Source: Cephalotus follicularis (Eukaryota; Streptophyta; Magnoliopsida; Oxalidales; Cephalotaceae). Taken from it: a stretch of DNA of 64,000 bases. Below are positions 23,700-37,100 of this stretch, in pieces (the first letter of the stretch is position 1; the number at the start of each line of letters is the position of its first letter). The position numbers and the translations under genes were made by a program. The notes below the pieces were generated by a model. It saw only the letters and a program-made list of their open reading frames with translations, made no database searches and had not been told where the DNA came from. The DNA lies in contig BDDD01001623.1 in NCBI GenBank assembly GCA_001972305.1, positions 1-64,000 of the forward strand, in the 5' to 3' direction.

Positions 23700-25442
23700 A
23701 CTAGCAACCTAGATAAGGAAATATAAACATGAGTTAGCATTTATTCCAATTTTAATATATGACAACCATAACACTTGGTCTTTAGTGCTTATGGTTCCTC
23801 CCACTATTCTAATCGTATCTCATACCCCCATATGGAACTCGAGAAGTCTAATCTTCCTAGTGGGGATTGGAATCCATCGCAATCATATTATAGCCTCAAC
23901 TAGGGCATGACAAACTATAATATATCCAATGGGTAGACTTTCTTGCCAATTGTATCCAATACAAGATCCAATCATAGTATTCGGCCGTAGATTCAATATG
24001 GCCTCAGCTAAGCATGACAAACCATCAGAATCTTGATAAGTCAAGTACCCACGATTTTCATTGGAATGCACTAGTTTTAACACCCACACGTAGGTGTGTC
24101 CAAGTGCTAAAACATAGCCACCCTTTGTGGTGCCCAACACCGACGTTGACATAATATCCCCAAGTTATCAGCCTCAGCTAGGGCATGACAAACCAACAAC
24201 CTAGGAACACTACTCAACGAAAATTGTGGAAGGCAACGGGAAACCACTCCATGGGTTCCTATGTTAAGACTTATTATTAAAGTGAGGGAATTTGCGGTCT
24301 CAAATTTTAATTACCGGGCCATTAATTAATTCATTGGTTGTATTAGCCAATTCCAAATAATTACGGCTTAGCATGCAAGACGCGTATCTTATGCACCTTG
24401 GACATATTTCTAAAATATGTCAATGGATTGGCAAGGACATAATTAGTAGTGACTTGAGCCCAAAATCACTACTAGGTCTTCCTAAGTGTAAAGATATAAA
24501 TTTTATATATTACAACAAATACCATGCATACATGGCCTTCAAAAGTCTTGTACTCCATATCTCCTTTCCTCCATCTTTACTTGTATGGTCTTCTTTTACA
24601 AAAAGAACTTTACATTTTGGGAAGCAAAAATTACATTTAAAATTACAAGGAAAAATTACAAAAGAAAGGAAAAATAAATGGGGCACGCAGGCACCTTATT
24701 ACAGACCTTTAAAATAATAAATAAATCCATCCACACATAGAAAACCATAAACTAGGTCAATTGTCCTTTTTCCGGGCCATCCATTGTGCATAAGACTTAT
24801 ATAATATCCAATATAATAAAACCACAAAATAACACATGCCATGAATAATAACTAATTATAAAATTTAATTTAAGGATTGTCTATGTTGGTTAAACTCCCA
24901 CTAAATCAAGCAATGATTTTGATTTTCTAAGTGCCACAATGTATAAAATCCAATTTTATTAAAAATAGAATTTTTTTTTTTTTACTGCTAAAGCGTCGAC
25001 GCTTATCTCTAAGGCGCGAAAAAACAAAAATTGAATAAGTGTCGACGCTAAGACAAGGCGTCGACGCATATAGTGAATACAGTTGAACAAGCGTCAACGC
25101 TTAAACGTGAGCGTAGACGCTTTAACCCCTGGGCAGTTTCTGCAATTCAAAAAATTGCAAAAACTTGGTTTTCAACATTAGGCAATTTCAATTCCAGTTA
25201 TTTCCAGACAAATTATAGCCATATTCTACACATTGTAGGTTTCCAAAACATGTTCAAAACTCAATATAACATAATCTCCAAGATTAATTATCAATGAAAT
25301 CCAATTTCATAAACTAGTTCATTAAGGCACTTTGAATGTCAAGTTTAACCCAAACAACACATCCTTTAAATTAAACCTTCAATCAGTACATCATTCATAG
25401 CACAAATTCAACTAAGGATGATGTGGGACGCTCTGATACCAC
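23700..25442 (-). other. C2 leader with primer site
   Basis: The leader is unusually long, about 1.7 kb. The primer site TGGTATCAGAGCG, complementary to initiator-Met tRNA, lies at 25430-25442 next to the 5' LTR. A phrase close to GCCTCAGCTAGGGCATGACA occurs three times (about 23885, 24001 and 24168). A GTCGAC box group sits at 24985-25122. A run of T (24967-24982) precedes it. No gene is seen. Confidence 0.85.
24985..25122 (-). repeat. GTCGAC boxes in C2 leader, outside the LTR
   Basis: Five boxes, including AAGCGTCGACGCTT (perfect palindrome, about 24990) and GGCGTCGACGC (about 25060), lie about 320 bp inside the 5' LTR. They are not part of either LTR, so the box group was acquired or kept independently in the transcribed leader. 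Confidence 0.82.
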
Positions 25443-27200
25443 TGAAGGAATCGGATTAACCAATTCCAATGCCATAAAAGGACTAAGGTGTGTATGGTGT
25501 AGAACAAAACATAAACAAGCAATCATGACAGCGGAAGAACACCCAACAACGGTAAAAACATTCCTTTTATGGCATGACCGCAAGCCACATGGATCACCAC
25601 ATCAACACAAGAGTTGAATTGGTGTCCCCATAGCAAGTAATGGTGACACACAAACATGGGAGCTAGAGAGGGAGACAAGGAGATATACCTACGGGTGATG
25701 GCTCCTTCGTCTTTGCTGCTACTAGCTTGCGAAGACTCCTTCTTTACTGCCTTCCAAAAGGTTCAGCTACTGATCCCAGCAGATGCACACCAGAAGGAAG
25801 AAACAAAACAGTTTCCTTATGCACTCTCTCTTTCTCTCTCAAAACTTATAAAAAAGGAAAATTGAGTTTGATTAATGCAATAAAAAACAATCTACCCTAG
25901 ATAAGTAACTTGCTTGGTGTTTGTAGATGAAGGAAAACTCTAAGTGCAGAGAGAATACTCTTCTTGTTTTTTTTTCTAGCAAAATCCAACCTCTCTTACT
26001 TAAAACATTTTTTGCACAAATAGATTTTTACCAGCCCACATTCCCTCTCTCCCACTCTCACACAAACATGGGATCATGGTCCTCACTCCCAGGGAGTCTG
26101 TAGCCATGTTCCCCATGTTTCCATAACGTGGATTGATGTGAGAAAACTGCTGGAGATGTGAAAGAAATCGTGCCCACGAAGTGAGATCGTGCACAGGCTG
26201 CACAACCCGCGCTAAGTGTCGACGCTTTCAACAATAGCGTCGACGCTTATGGATTGCATGGCACTGAACATCGACGTCTTTCTAAAAGTCATCAACGCTA
26301 TATAAGCCTTAAGCGTCGACGCTTCCCTGAATGCATCGACGTTTTGTCAAAAGGAATGCGCCGACGCTTTCCCAGAAAGCGTCAACGCTTTGACTGGTAT
26401 ATAAAGCATTTTGAGTATAAGTCCAACTTATTTAATCCCTTCCAATATTGATTAAGTAAGATCAAACAAATGTGTTTCCACAAAATCCACATAACCGATA
26501 TTTGACACCAAGACTTAATATGTCAAACATATTAAAGAACTAATCATTACTGGGCAGAGACCCTATAACATCTTGGTTAAAACTGGAGGTGTTCATAAAT
26601 TACCGAAATACCCCTAGGGTTTGGTTTAGCCATTCTAAATGGTCCTAGACCAATTTAAATGCTCTCGGAATAATATCTAATATTATCCAGATGGAAAAAT
26701 CAATCTAATTAATTTTCCCATAATTTATTACACACCTCATTAACCCTGGATTTTCTAAGTCGTCGGTTCATGTGTACTATAATCCCTTGTCATGCTTGGC
26801 CCCGATTGAGGTCTAGGGTAAGGATATGTGTCAACCCTAGATAATACCTCAATGGCTAAAATATCTGATCATTACTAGGACCTTTGGTAAACTCTCCAGA
26901 AATCTAATTTCCAGTCTACCTCAACCTTGGCCAAGGATTTCATAAGTCCAAAGTATAATTAGATCATAATATAAGGTAACCAATCTCACAGCCTCCATGC
27001 TAGGCATCCAACCTTATGTCAGGGCATCACAAGTGTAAGCAGGTAAATAATAAACTACTTCAATTAAGTGATAAAACACAAGTGATATAGCCATAACATA
27101 TTAGAGCATATCATTTATACAAGGAATAAGATTATTTCATACAAGATAAGATATAATATGACAACCCATCTAATGGCTTGTCGGGTCACTATATCTAACA
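25443..27200 (-). repeat. C2 5' LTR
   Basis: LTR of 1758 bp whose left end TGAAGGAATCGG meets the primer site and whose right end ATATCTAACA meets the ctagc duplication. The box group is at 26213-26392. It is shorter than the 3' LTR by about 480 bp. Confidence 0.92.
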
Positions 27201-27205
27201 CTAGC

Positions 27206-27678
27206 TATATGAAATGTTATCCTTGATAACTCAATAAGCATAGCCTCACATTGGCTACCGTCAATTTGCAGCCACTTGCCGCTCCATCATTGCATTCCTT
27301 TGGCCATCATGCCATACATCTCTCTTAAATAATCACTAGGCTCTTCAGCCGAAAAAACATGCTCTGTTTTTTGGGCCGCACTTTCTTTTCCTCTTGTCCT
27401 TGAATACATCTATTGCGTCGGGTACGTCTCAATGACTGCCCGGCTCTATCTCCTCTTGTGGTTCTTCCGCGTTGACCTTCCATATTCTACCTTGTATAAG
27501 AGACAATGATCAGCTATCAACTTTCATAACCATAACTCCAAGATACTCCATGTAACACTTATTATTCCTCTACTCCAAGGAACTCCAAATATAGCACTTT
27601 ATCCCCATCAATCATTGTCAATTCCACTAGCCAAAGACCCTATGTGTATCCAGCATAGGACCGGCTCTGATACCAAGC
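27206..27678 (-). pseudogene. G2 gag-start remnant and primer site
   Basis: The primer site TGGTATCAGAGC is a perfect 12-base match to the initiator-Met consensus, on the minus strand at 27664-27675, three bases from the 5' LTR. A leader and a short gag beginning follow (minus-strand reading near 27485 gives a basic start as in Tekay gag). The stretch ends at C2's duplication. No long frame remains. Fossil. Confidence 0.75.
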
Positions 27679-30600
27679 TGTCGCACCTCGAACCGCGAGA
27701 GTAACCCCCACGATCCGACGCGTGATATACCTTCCATTCAGTCATTCAATCATATAATTCACACTCAAAAAAGTGCTACAAATTTAAAACTTTAAACAAC
27801 CGTATTACAACAGTGGAATTAATCAATCCAAATAAAAACTAACTCCTAAAATCTCCCGAAATTTCGGCATGAAGTATTCGTTTATCAGACTAAACCCCCT
27901 GTAAAGAAAAACTCAATTTATATCTCTGGCTCAGCCCTCAACAACCACACTCCCAAAGGAGGAAACAGCAGTTTATCACAATACGTGGATCCTTCCATGT
28001 CCTTTACATCAACACGCATATTAAACAAGCACTGCCACAAGCCGGCAGGTCAAATATAGAAATAAAACATATCTCTATTTCGTCTTTAGATTGGTCTCTT
28101 ATACAATAACCATAAATACATTCATATTCCAATATACGTCCTTTTACAATATCACATTTACACAAAGTAGGTCGGAGGAGATCTAAATCCTTACCCTGCG
28201 ATTTAACCTGGTTGGTCACTGCTGCGCGTCACCTGGACCTGAACCTGACCCATTACATTACAATACAATACAATGCAATAGGTCAGGAAGCCGAAGGTTG
28301 TGTAGGATACACAAATGCAAGGTACATACAGGAGTGCAGCAGATAAGCATGCCATATGAGAGATGTATGTACAATATGAGAGATGTGTGCATGACCATCG
28401 ATATAGACCATGCTATGAAATCTAGCATTTAGAAACATGTCATTTTCCATAAGTACCATTCACAAACCATATCCATGAGGTTCCAACACAATGCCATCAT
28501 CATTCAGCGTCCATATCATTCCAAAATCCATTCCAAACATATATAGGCTTTTCTCAACCTCCATGCCGAGGTAACAGACTAGGCGCTCTTTGCATCCTAG
28601 GCAGAAGTCCTTATTCCACCAGTAGATTAGAGTAGCATTTGTAAGTAGAACAGGGTAGAGAAGATGGACATTCTCTAACATGGGTCTCTCTAGTTACAGC
28701 CACCATCAAAGTCCATATACCATCACAATTCGGACCATCACGATCCATAACGATACGATCCGCAACCATATCGTACTCGCTCCATAACCACATGATTCGT
28801 AACTGTACCATCCGTAAGGCAGAAGGCTATACTATACACCATGCATGCAACAATATAAAGATATGACACGCATGCCACATGGTAGTAAAGTGCTATGCAT
28901 GCATCCAGTGTAATCATAAGTCATGTGGTGACCAATATATATATATATGTGTATCAATATGCCAGGTGCTATCATGTGTGTAAATGGAAATCGTGGACAG
29001 CTTCAATATACCAGCCATCCCTAAGCGGGGTATATTTAGCTAGTCCTAGTTACATCAAAGGCCATAGGCCTGCAGAGAATCCATATAACAATCCATATCA
29101 ATCATAGGGACAATCAGTCCATAGGGTCCATCCCACCCTCAACGCACTTTTGGTGTCGTGGAGGTGTGAGGAATGAGATAACACTGACCACATCGTCGTA
29201 TCATAATTCATATTTGTCCTCTAACAACATGGGGTAAGCTCTTTTGTATGGCCCGCACCCTGATGTGAGATAAGTCCTGTACCTAGTGGTCCGCAATCAC
29301 AATGTGAGGTAAGCTCTTTTGTATGGTCCGCAATCACAATGAGAGGTAAGCTTACATAATAGTCAACCACAAGGTGAGGTAAGCTCTTTTGTATGGTCCG
29401 CGATCACAATGCGGTATAAAGTGTGGTCTAACATTCACGACGGAAATGAAAGTCGGGAATGGGTTACCTCGGTAGTCTCATACAATACAATAAAAAATTC
29501 ATCCCGTAGTTGTGACCCAAAATCATGTATACTTTTAATTGATAGGAACCATTTTGTGAAGGATCTCATAGGATCCACATCCGTCAAATCATGTAATATC
29601 ATTTCTGTAATCATGAGTCATTTTGTTTCATATTCAATGGCCGTTTTCATTTCCAGAATCCATTTTGTAATCAATTTTCATATATCATTTAGTTGGTCCC
29701 TATCGAGGTTATAATGAATGGAAAGGAAGTCCAAATGGAATTATCCGCGCCCAGTTGTTTTAATGGAACTATCCTGACCATTTTAAAATCCATAAAACAT
29801 TGGAGAGGAAGTCCAACTAAGATATCCGCATCTCGACATCCCAATGGAACTAACCTAACCATTTTTGAAAACCACTTCGAAATAATTTGCGTAAAACTCT
29901 TTTATTGAGAACTGTCATTAAAACTTCACTTTGAACATTGATTTAGAAATCAATGTGACACAAAAGGATTTCCATAGGTTACAAAGCCTTAGGGAGGCTT
30001 CCTACGAAATCCGTTTGTATAGATACCCATTTTGGACCAAAACCACATAAAATAGTTGAGTTTAACTAAAATGGGGTACTAAGTGTCGATGCTTTGCCCT
30101 GAGCGTCAACAGTTTTAGAAAACACAAGTATAAAGCATCAACGGTTTGTTTGAAAGCATAAGGCGTTGACTGTTTGGTTTAACCCATAAAAGTGTTGACA
30201 GTTAAGGAGAAAGCGTCGACGGTTTTAACAGAAATATAGTTTTGCAAAACAGTTCGCAATTCGGTGAAAACCATATCCAAAACTGTTTAAAGCCCTGTTT
30301 AAGATTCATCCCATATCCCGTGAATTGAGAGAAGTCAAGAACTCATGTCCTCTCAATTGAACATCTAAACCTTATACCATATGGAATATACACATCCCTC
30401 TGTATACTCGTATGTATACATATGTATATACAATCATGCATTCATACAATTACAATTCGTACACATATCAATCCATATAACCGTTTAGAATGCATGAATG
30501 CAATGCAAGTAGCATAACCTACTATAGTGATCTACCATTCGTATACCACCGTCCCATACCAGCGTATACGAATGGGATCAAGGCAACAGCCATCTGGGCA

Positions 30601-31474
30601 CGTACCATCGGAGCAAATGTATACCCTACCTGTTAACGATTGAGCTTGCGAGTCGGGAGGACTTGCAGTAAAATTGACAAACCGCTACCTTCTCTAAGCT
30701 TCACTCGTCGTTACGAGCACAACTCCGCCTTGTGCCAATAGAATTCTCTTCCTCCTTGAATCACTGCAATAACCATTACACATTCGTTATGACCTGCACA
30801 AAGGTAGCAACTACACATTGTCGTCACCGGAGTTCCGGCCAACCCAACGGGGCTTCGGCCACTCAATAAACAGGTTCAAAATTGAACGGCCTACACAAAA
30901 CCGCTCAAGACTCACCGTGAATTGGTGCCGAAACGCCCTATCACGGTCGGCAGTGAGTTCAACTAACTGAGTTGACTCGCCGGTCATCCATAACTTAGGT
31001 CACCACCCAAAAACTCCACACAATCATCATATCAACACGCCGCTGCCCGTGAATCATTGAGACTCGGCGCTAAACGCACGGACAAAGGCGACAGTGAGTC
31101 AACTCGCTGAGTCGACTCAACCAATTGCTTACGGCCGATCCCAACCGAATGGCGCCTAATCAATCACTTAAATAGGTGTACCCGACCTTCTAGGTGGAGA
31201 CCGGACCCACCAGCAATGTTTAACGGGGGTGGAATGCACAGTAATGGCAACAGTGACTTGGCGTTAGGGAGAAGGAAACAAGTAGAAAAAGGAGAAAAAA
31301 GAAGAGAAGAAGGAAGGAGGCTTACTATAAGGACCCAAATTTCCATTTAAGATATTTAATTATGGAAAATTTTTGCTATTGTGTAGTTGACAAATATTTC
31401 AAGGGACCCGTAGTATGACCCTACGCTCGGGGAGTACGGGATTGAGGTGAAAAACTCGGGTAAAACCCTTAACC

Positions 31475-31650
31475 GCCGACGCTTAGAGAGAAACCGTCGA
31501 CGCTTTGACATTTTCTATAAATAGCAGTGATCAGTAGAAGAAAAATTTGAGAGAAAGAAGAGAAGGAAGAGAGAAAGAGAGAAAGAAGAAAGAAGAGAAG
31601 GAAGAGAGGAAGAAAGAAAGAAGGAAAGAGGAGATAAGAGAATTTTGTTG
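31475..31650 (+). promoter_or_regulatory. S1 core promoter: boxes, TATA and GA-rich leader
   Basis: Two boxes (ACCGCCGACGCTT and ACCGTCGACGCTTTG, about 31479-31508) end roughly 9 bp before TATAAATAG at 31516-31524. A GAGAGAAAGAAG-rich leader follows (31545-31640). The arrangement boxes, TATA box, transcript start is inferred from sequence only. Confidence 0.65.
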
Positions 31651-31789
31651 GGATTTTAACATAGTAATTTCTTCAGTGTGGAGAAAATAGAGAAGGAGAT
31701 AAAGCAAAGCAAGGCTCCTGTTCTTTTTCTAAAAATACTTTATGTTAAGAATTTTTACTCGTTCTTTTAAAGTGTTTTATTTTAGTATT

Positions 31790-32045
31790 CAGCTCAATTT
31801 AATTTAACTTTCCCATCGATATGATCGGTATATCCGTCTGACCGAGTGGAGGAAGTTAATTTTTAATTTAATATTTCAATTAAGCAGTTTTATGCTCTTT
31901 GCAACTGTTTATTTTATCAGCTCAATTTAATTTAACTTTCTCATCGATATGATCGGTATATCCGTCTGACCGAGTGGAGGAAGTTAATTTTTATTTAGTA
32001 TTTCTATTAAGCAATTTTTATGCTCAATATTTAAATAACTTATTT
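31790..32045 (+). repeat. Tandem duplication in S1
   Basis: A unit of about 129 bp occurs twice in a row, each starting CAGCTCAATTTAATTTAAC and holding ATCGATATGATCGGTATATC and GACCGAGTGGAGG. S2 does not show this doubling. Confidence 0.85.
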
Positions 32046-33269
32046 ATATATATGTTTTATAATTATTACGTTCCTGTATTTTAAATTTCTGCCAATATTC
32101 GTGGTAAAATGTCTATTTTAAATTTATGTAAATTCTTAAATTCTATGTTGAATTGCTGCCAATTTCTTTACAAAATTCTATACTACTATTTTAAAATATT
32201 TCCGTTTGAAATATAAATTTTAGAAAATGTTTTACAAAATTATTTATGGATGCTTTTATGAAATGTTCTGATTCATGAGATATGATCAGAAAAGAAATGA
32301 ATGAATGTGAAATATACTGGTTTTATAAAAATACCAGAAAATGAATTTCAACAATGTTTTATTACGATAATTCTTACTGAGCTATTTTGGTGCTCACTCC
32401 TTTCAATGTTTTTGTTTTCAACTAAAATTTTTCCAGGAAAAGATTGAACGAGGAAAGTCGAGCTTTGGCAGGAGCTCAAAGTTATATTTTGGAAGGAAAT
32501 TATTTTATGAATTATGTTACGAATATAGTTTTGTGTAATAGTTTTTGACATTATAAAATAATGTTTTCCGCTGTATAAGGCCTTTGATAGATCCTGTGGA
32601 GATGTAAGATGTTGACTATAATTATTATGAAGTATGATGATTTAAATAAGAGTATAAAATTTTAAGGTTTGGTATATCAAGTTATTATCAATTGAGCAAG
32701 ATTGTTAAAAGATTAGATGTTTCACCCCCACGTAACGCACAGGATCCCCGATGTTCGCTTTGAGCATAAAGTGGACTCGGATCGGGGGCGCTACACTTAC
32801 CGTCGGCAGTGGAGGCTCTGACCGGTGAGCTCCTGGTCCCGCCTTCTCCAGCACCGAGCTCTCCCTCTCTTCCTTTCTCTACCACTTCCACTTCTCTCTT
32901 GCATCTCTCTCCCGCATCCTGCTATTTCTTTTGCAAGGGCGCCTTATACGCCCGTGTCCCATTTCTTCTTCTTTTAACTTTTATCTCTTCTTTAGTATTT
33001 ACCAGCCAAAATACTAAGGTCTGGGTCCTGTTTAATCCGAAATTTGAGATATTAATTATCCGAACGGGTACCAAAATATTCGCAATAAAAATGCGAACGT
33101 AGGGCCTGATTGTCGCGCATTAAAAATGGGCTTTATTAATCATTTTGGGCCTTATGATTTGCGGCTCCAATACTCGATGCCTTTTTATCGATTCGGGTTC
33201 CATTGGCTTATCACGGCCATACCCTGTACCAATGATACAATAATTATTTATAAAATTCTGGGCGTTACA

Positions 33270-34119
33270 GGGTCAATCTCAAGGAGATCTTCATTAAGAC
33301 CAAAGCATCAGCTATCAACCAAGTCTTGACTTCGGACAGCTGTATCAGCACCACCCTGGTGCTAGTTCACCTTCTCATGGGAGAAGAGATCAAGGCAAGT
33401 GGTTTGTAGGATCGATGCCTCCGGAAGAGTAGATTTGTATCCTTTACAATAAATAGACAAAGGGTGAGCTATGATCACAGTCCTATCGCTCCAGTTTCTT
33501 AGTAGCTCCGACGATTAGCAAGATATGCCAAGATCTGAAGCTCAAATTGGTGGAATGACATGAATAGGGTGTGGGCGCAGTTGCCTATAGGCTTGCCTCA
33601 TCACTCAACCTATGGGAATGGAATCTACCTTGTAACATGGAGTGTAGACCATGAATCATAGTAGCATAGCAAAAGTACGATGGATTGAGGTGTAGTTGGG
33701 GTGAAGATCTTCCGTTAGTAGAACTCCCAGTGAGAGGTCATGTATTACATGATATGTCCATGTCTCAATACTGATAATGTATTATCCAGATCCTTCTCAC
33801 ATGCTACAATATGAGCCATTAGAGTTAAGGACCGATACAAGCTTGAAGGGTACTCATATATGTTAAAAAATGGTTTTGGAATGATATGGACGCTGAATGG
33901 CGATGGAATGGGTTATATGGTTATGGATCGTACGGTCATGGATCGAATGGCTATGGATAAAACGGTTAAGGAACAAGGACATTTCATTGACGAAAGTGTT
34001 ATAACAACCTTACGAGTTGAGAAATCCACAAGGGACGCGAGGAAGAAATGAAGGCATTGTACCCTCGCATGTTTTAACCTAGGGAATCTCAGGATGAGAT
34101 TTTTCTAAGGAGGGGAGGA
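33270..34119 (+). pseudogene. Gp integrase-end remnant, hairpin and polypurine tract
   Basis: Sequence of Gp resumes after G2. Near 33515-33600 there are weak integrase phrases and then VGAVAYRLAS, the integrase C-terminus of Tekay elements. EEEMKALYP near 34045-34075 is the end of the chromodomain tail. A perfect hairpin AATCTCA-GGA-TGAGATT lies at 34085-34101, then the tract CTAAGGAGGGGAGGA ahead of the 3' LTR. Most of pol is not present. Fossil. Confidence 0.8.
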
Positions 34120-37100
34120 TGTAAGGCCCCGGATATATATGAATAAAAAAAAAAACAAATAAAAATAGAAGACACCAGGCGTTAAAACGCCTAGTGCGTC
34201 AAAAGAAGAAAAGAGAGACAAGAGAATGAGAGTAGGAGATGACAGAGAGAGCGAGAGAGAGAGGGATGGAGAGCACACCGGAGAAGACGACATCGGGCGA
34301 GGAGCTCGATGGCCGGAAGCGTGCGGCGCAGGTCCAGGTAAACTCTCTCCTCTTCTGTTTTCTTTTCTTCCTTTCTCCCGGATGCTTTGCGTCACTGTCG
34401 TGTTTCCACCACCAATTCTGTCACGGTTAAAGGGCTAGACTTTGTCTAGAAGACCAGCTCTTCCCCTTTTGGTGGTCGTTGAGGTATATTTTGGTCGAAA
34501 TTGGCCAGGAATAGTTAACTGACACAACCAAGCAAGTTTGACTCACTGCCTGCTATGACCGCTGGTTCCTTGGCGAGTCACGGCGAGTCTCTGGTAGTGA
34601 TGCATAGAAATGATCATTGTGTGGTGATTTTGGTGACCGAAGTTGTTGTTGACCGGCAAGTTAACTCAGTAAGTAGAACTCACTACCGGCTGTGATAGCA
34701 TGTTTCACGGTAATTCCTTGGCAGATATGAATAGATCAGTCAATTTTGAGTCTATTTATGGGCATCGTCGGAGCTGGGTGAGTTGGCCGAATCTGGCCGG
34801 AGCTTCGGTGACGGCAGTGTTGATTCCTGTGCGTAGAACATAACGGGAACGTGCTGTATATGCAATGTGAAAGAAGTGTTCAAGGATATGAGGTTTCCAA
34901 GCAATGGCGATTCGGTAGCCGGTTCAAGCTTTGAGGAGCTGATGGTTCATCGATTCTGCTACAGAATCCCTTGAATAGCAAGCGCAACTGTTGTTACTGC
35001 TTCAACAGGTAGGTTATACTATTTGCACCGCATTCATGCATTTCTATGAATTGTGTGAATTGTTACTGTGTTACTGCGTGTTGATTGACTGTTGTTATAC
35101 TGTTATTGAAACTGCCATTGTTTACTGGTTATCGCACCGACTTGTAACTGGGTGTAGATCTATGAACTGTTTTTACTGAAATTGAAATGGATTTCATGGA
35201 TTTTGGACATAGTTCCATTGGTTTGCAAACTGCTATGCAAACTGTTCTTTCTGATGAAACCGCCGACACTTTACTGCTTTCAAAACTAACCCGTGGATGC
35301 TTTCACGCCTTTAAACTGAGTAGTCGATATTTTATACTTATGTTTTCTAATACCGTCGACTCTTTTGTGTGTTAAACTGAATAGTCGACACTTTACATTT
35401 TTAAACTAAACTAGTCAAAGCTTAGTGCCTTGTTTTCTGAAATGGCACTGTTTCTCACTGTTTTAAAATTAAAATTATTTCTTCTTTAAATTGATTCTAT
35501 AGGAAGCCTCCCTAAGGCCCTGTATCCTATGTGAATGATCTTTTAACACTATTAAAGCTTTGACTCAAGTTCTCTAAGTGATTCTTGAAGAAAGTGCAAC
35601 AAAAGAGTTTTATACAAATGATTTTCAAGAATGGTTAGGATAGCTCCTTTGGGACCTCTGGACGCAGATGATATCATTGGACTTCCTCTCCATTTTTTTA
35701 CAAACTCAATAGGGTCCAACAAACTGCTACTGTTACTGAAACTGTTACTGTTACTAAAACTGTTACTGTTACAGAATTGTTACTGAAACTGTACTGAAAA
35801 ACAATTTTATAACTGTTTTGACGGATGTGGATCCTATGTGATCCTTTCTATTAGGTCCCTATCATTTTACGTTAATACGGTTACGAACTATGGGTACGGT
35901 ACAGTTATGATTGAGGGTTTGCTATTGTTTGAGACTATGAGATAACCCATCCATAATCTTCGTTTCCGTCGTGAGGATTGTGGGTGTTAGATCACATCAT
36001 CACTGGAGGTTACTGACGCCTATGGGTTATGACCGTTTTTACGACATAACATTATACTATGGGTTATATCCATTTTCATGGCATAACATTAATTACGGGT
36101 TAGGACCGTTTTTACGGCCTAACATCTTATCATGGGCTATGACCATTTTTACGGCTTAGCAATTATGTGATCAGTGTTATCTCTTCCCCACTAAGCTACG
36201 ACCCCAAAAGGGTGGGTAGTCGGTGGCAGTACTGTCTCGGGCCGGAGAGGTAGAGAAGTACTAGACCTTACGGATTGTTTGTCCCTATGATTGTTTACTG
36301 TTTGTTTACTGAGTGTCTGCAGGTCTATAGCCTTGGATGTGATTAGGACTAGCTAGATAGACCCCGCTTAGGGACGGTTGGTATATCGAAGCTGTTACCA
36401 ACTATACACTGATATATTGCACCATTACTGTTACTGCCACTGTTACTGTACACTGTTACTGTTCACTATTCACTGTGCACTGTACTGTTACTGTCACTGT
36501 CACTATACTGTTACTGTACTGCCACTGTACCGTTACACTGCATACTGTTACACTGTCACACTACTGTACTAATACATACATGGCATACATTGTTATATTG
36601 TTGTACACACAGCATATAGTATACCCTACACGACCACGTGTCACTGACCCATTTCATTTCATTGTAATGGAAAGGGTCAGACCCAGGTGATGGATCACAG
36701 TGAAATGGATCGAGATGGATGGATACTTAAGCTGGATTTTGGATAGTAGTGGTGTTGGGATTATGTTGTTATTGTGTATGGTTTCGTTATGATCATGTTA
36801 TGGATTTTCTTATATGAATTGTATTAAATGAGACAAGCTGAGACGGGTGGGTTCTCAGCATCATATTTTGGTTTGCCATATTGTATATGATCTTTCTTAT
36901 GGTAATGGATATGGGTTTGTTTATATGAGTTGTAAAAAGGGCCTTGAGTTATAAATGAACTATATGGGTTTATCAGACATGTTATGTATAAGAGACAAAT
37001 CTAAAGATGTATAAGTGATGTTTTATTTCAGCTATCGACGTGCCGACATATGGCAGTGCTTATGATATATGTGTTCATGTATTAGACAGGGGCAGGTCCA

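Larger units (their letters stand above)
17394..27200 (-). mobile_element. C2: Copia retrotransposon, nearly full length
   Basis: LTRs lie at 17394-19636 and 25443-27200, with the perfect duplication ctagc at 17389-17393 and 27201-27205. On the minus strand all Copia parts follow in order: primer site, a long leader, gag, zinc knuckle and protease, integrase, reverse transcriptase, RNase H, purine tract AAGTGGGAGAT, LTR. LTRs start TGTTAGATATAGTGACCCG. The right LTR is about 480 bp shorter than the left. By eye the LTRs differ about 4% in a 250-bp sample. It has roughly half a dozen breaks in pol, so a fossil that still looks complete in parts. Lineage within Copia (Tork/Angela-like) is not settled. 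Confidence 0.93.
31326..32795 (+). mobile_element. S1: solo LTR in G2's 5' LTR
   Basis: 1470 bp flanked by cttac at 31321-31325 and 32796-32800; G2's other LTR reads straight through the same site (GGAGGCTTACCGTC near 15950), proving insertion. It has no internal coding part, so it is a solo LTR left by recombination. It starts near TATAAGGACCC and ends CGGGGGCGCTACA. S2 is a relative. The TATA box and polypurine leader put its transcription direction on the plus strand. Family at element level unknown, Gypsy-like by ends. Confidence 0.9.
12303..33269 (-). mobile_element. G2: Tekay-like Gypsy element inside Gp
   Basis: LTRs at 12303-16437 and 27679-33269 face the minus strand. Flanking 5-mers are gggta (12298-12302) and gggtc (33270-33274), a duplication with one mismatch. 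The interior is reduced to about 1.4 kb: integrase-end and reverse-transcriptase pieces left of C2, gag-start and primer site right of it. Without nested S1, the right LTR is about 4.1 kb, matching the left (4135 bp). Sampled LTR difference is about 6%. Heavily broken. Confidence 0.9.
27679..33269 (-). repeat. G2 5' LTR, interrupted by S1
   Basis: Ends match the 3' LTR: TGTCGCACC on the left and GGGCGTTACA on the right. Without S1 and its duplication it is about 4116 bp. It carries the tandem units at about 29225-29412 and the GTCGAC boxes at about 30080-30225. Confidence 0.9.

Noticed and set aside
17394-27200. Segmental duplication suggested by the repeats at 17.4-19.6 and 25.4-27.2 kb
   Set aside because: They are the two LTRs of C2, with primer site, purine tract and ctagc duplication.
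12303-33269. Segmental duplication suggested by 12.3-16.4 and 27.7-33.3 kb
   Set aside because: They are the LTR pair of G2.
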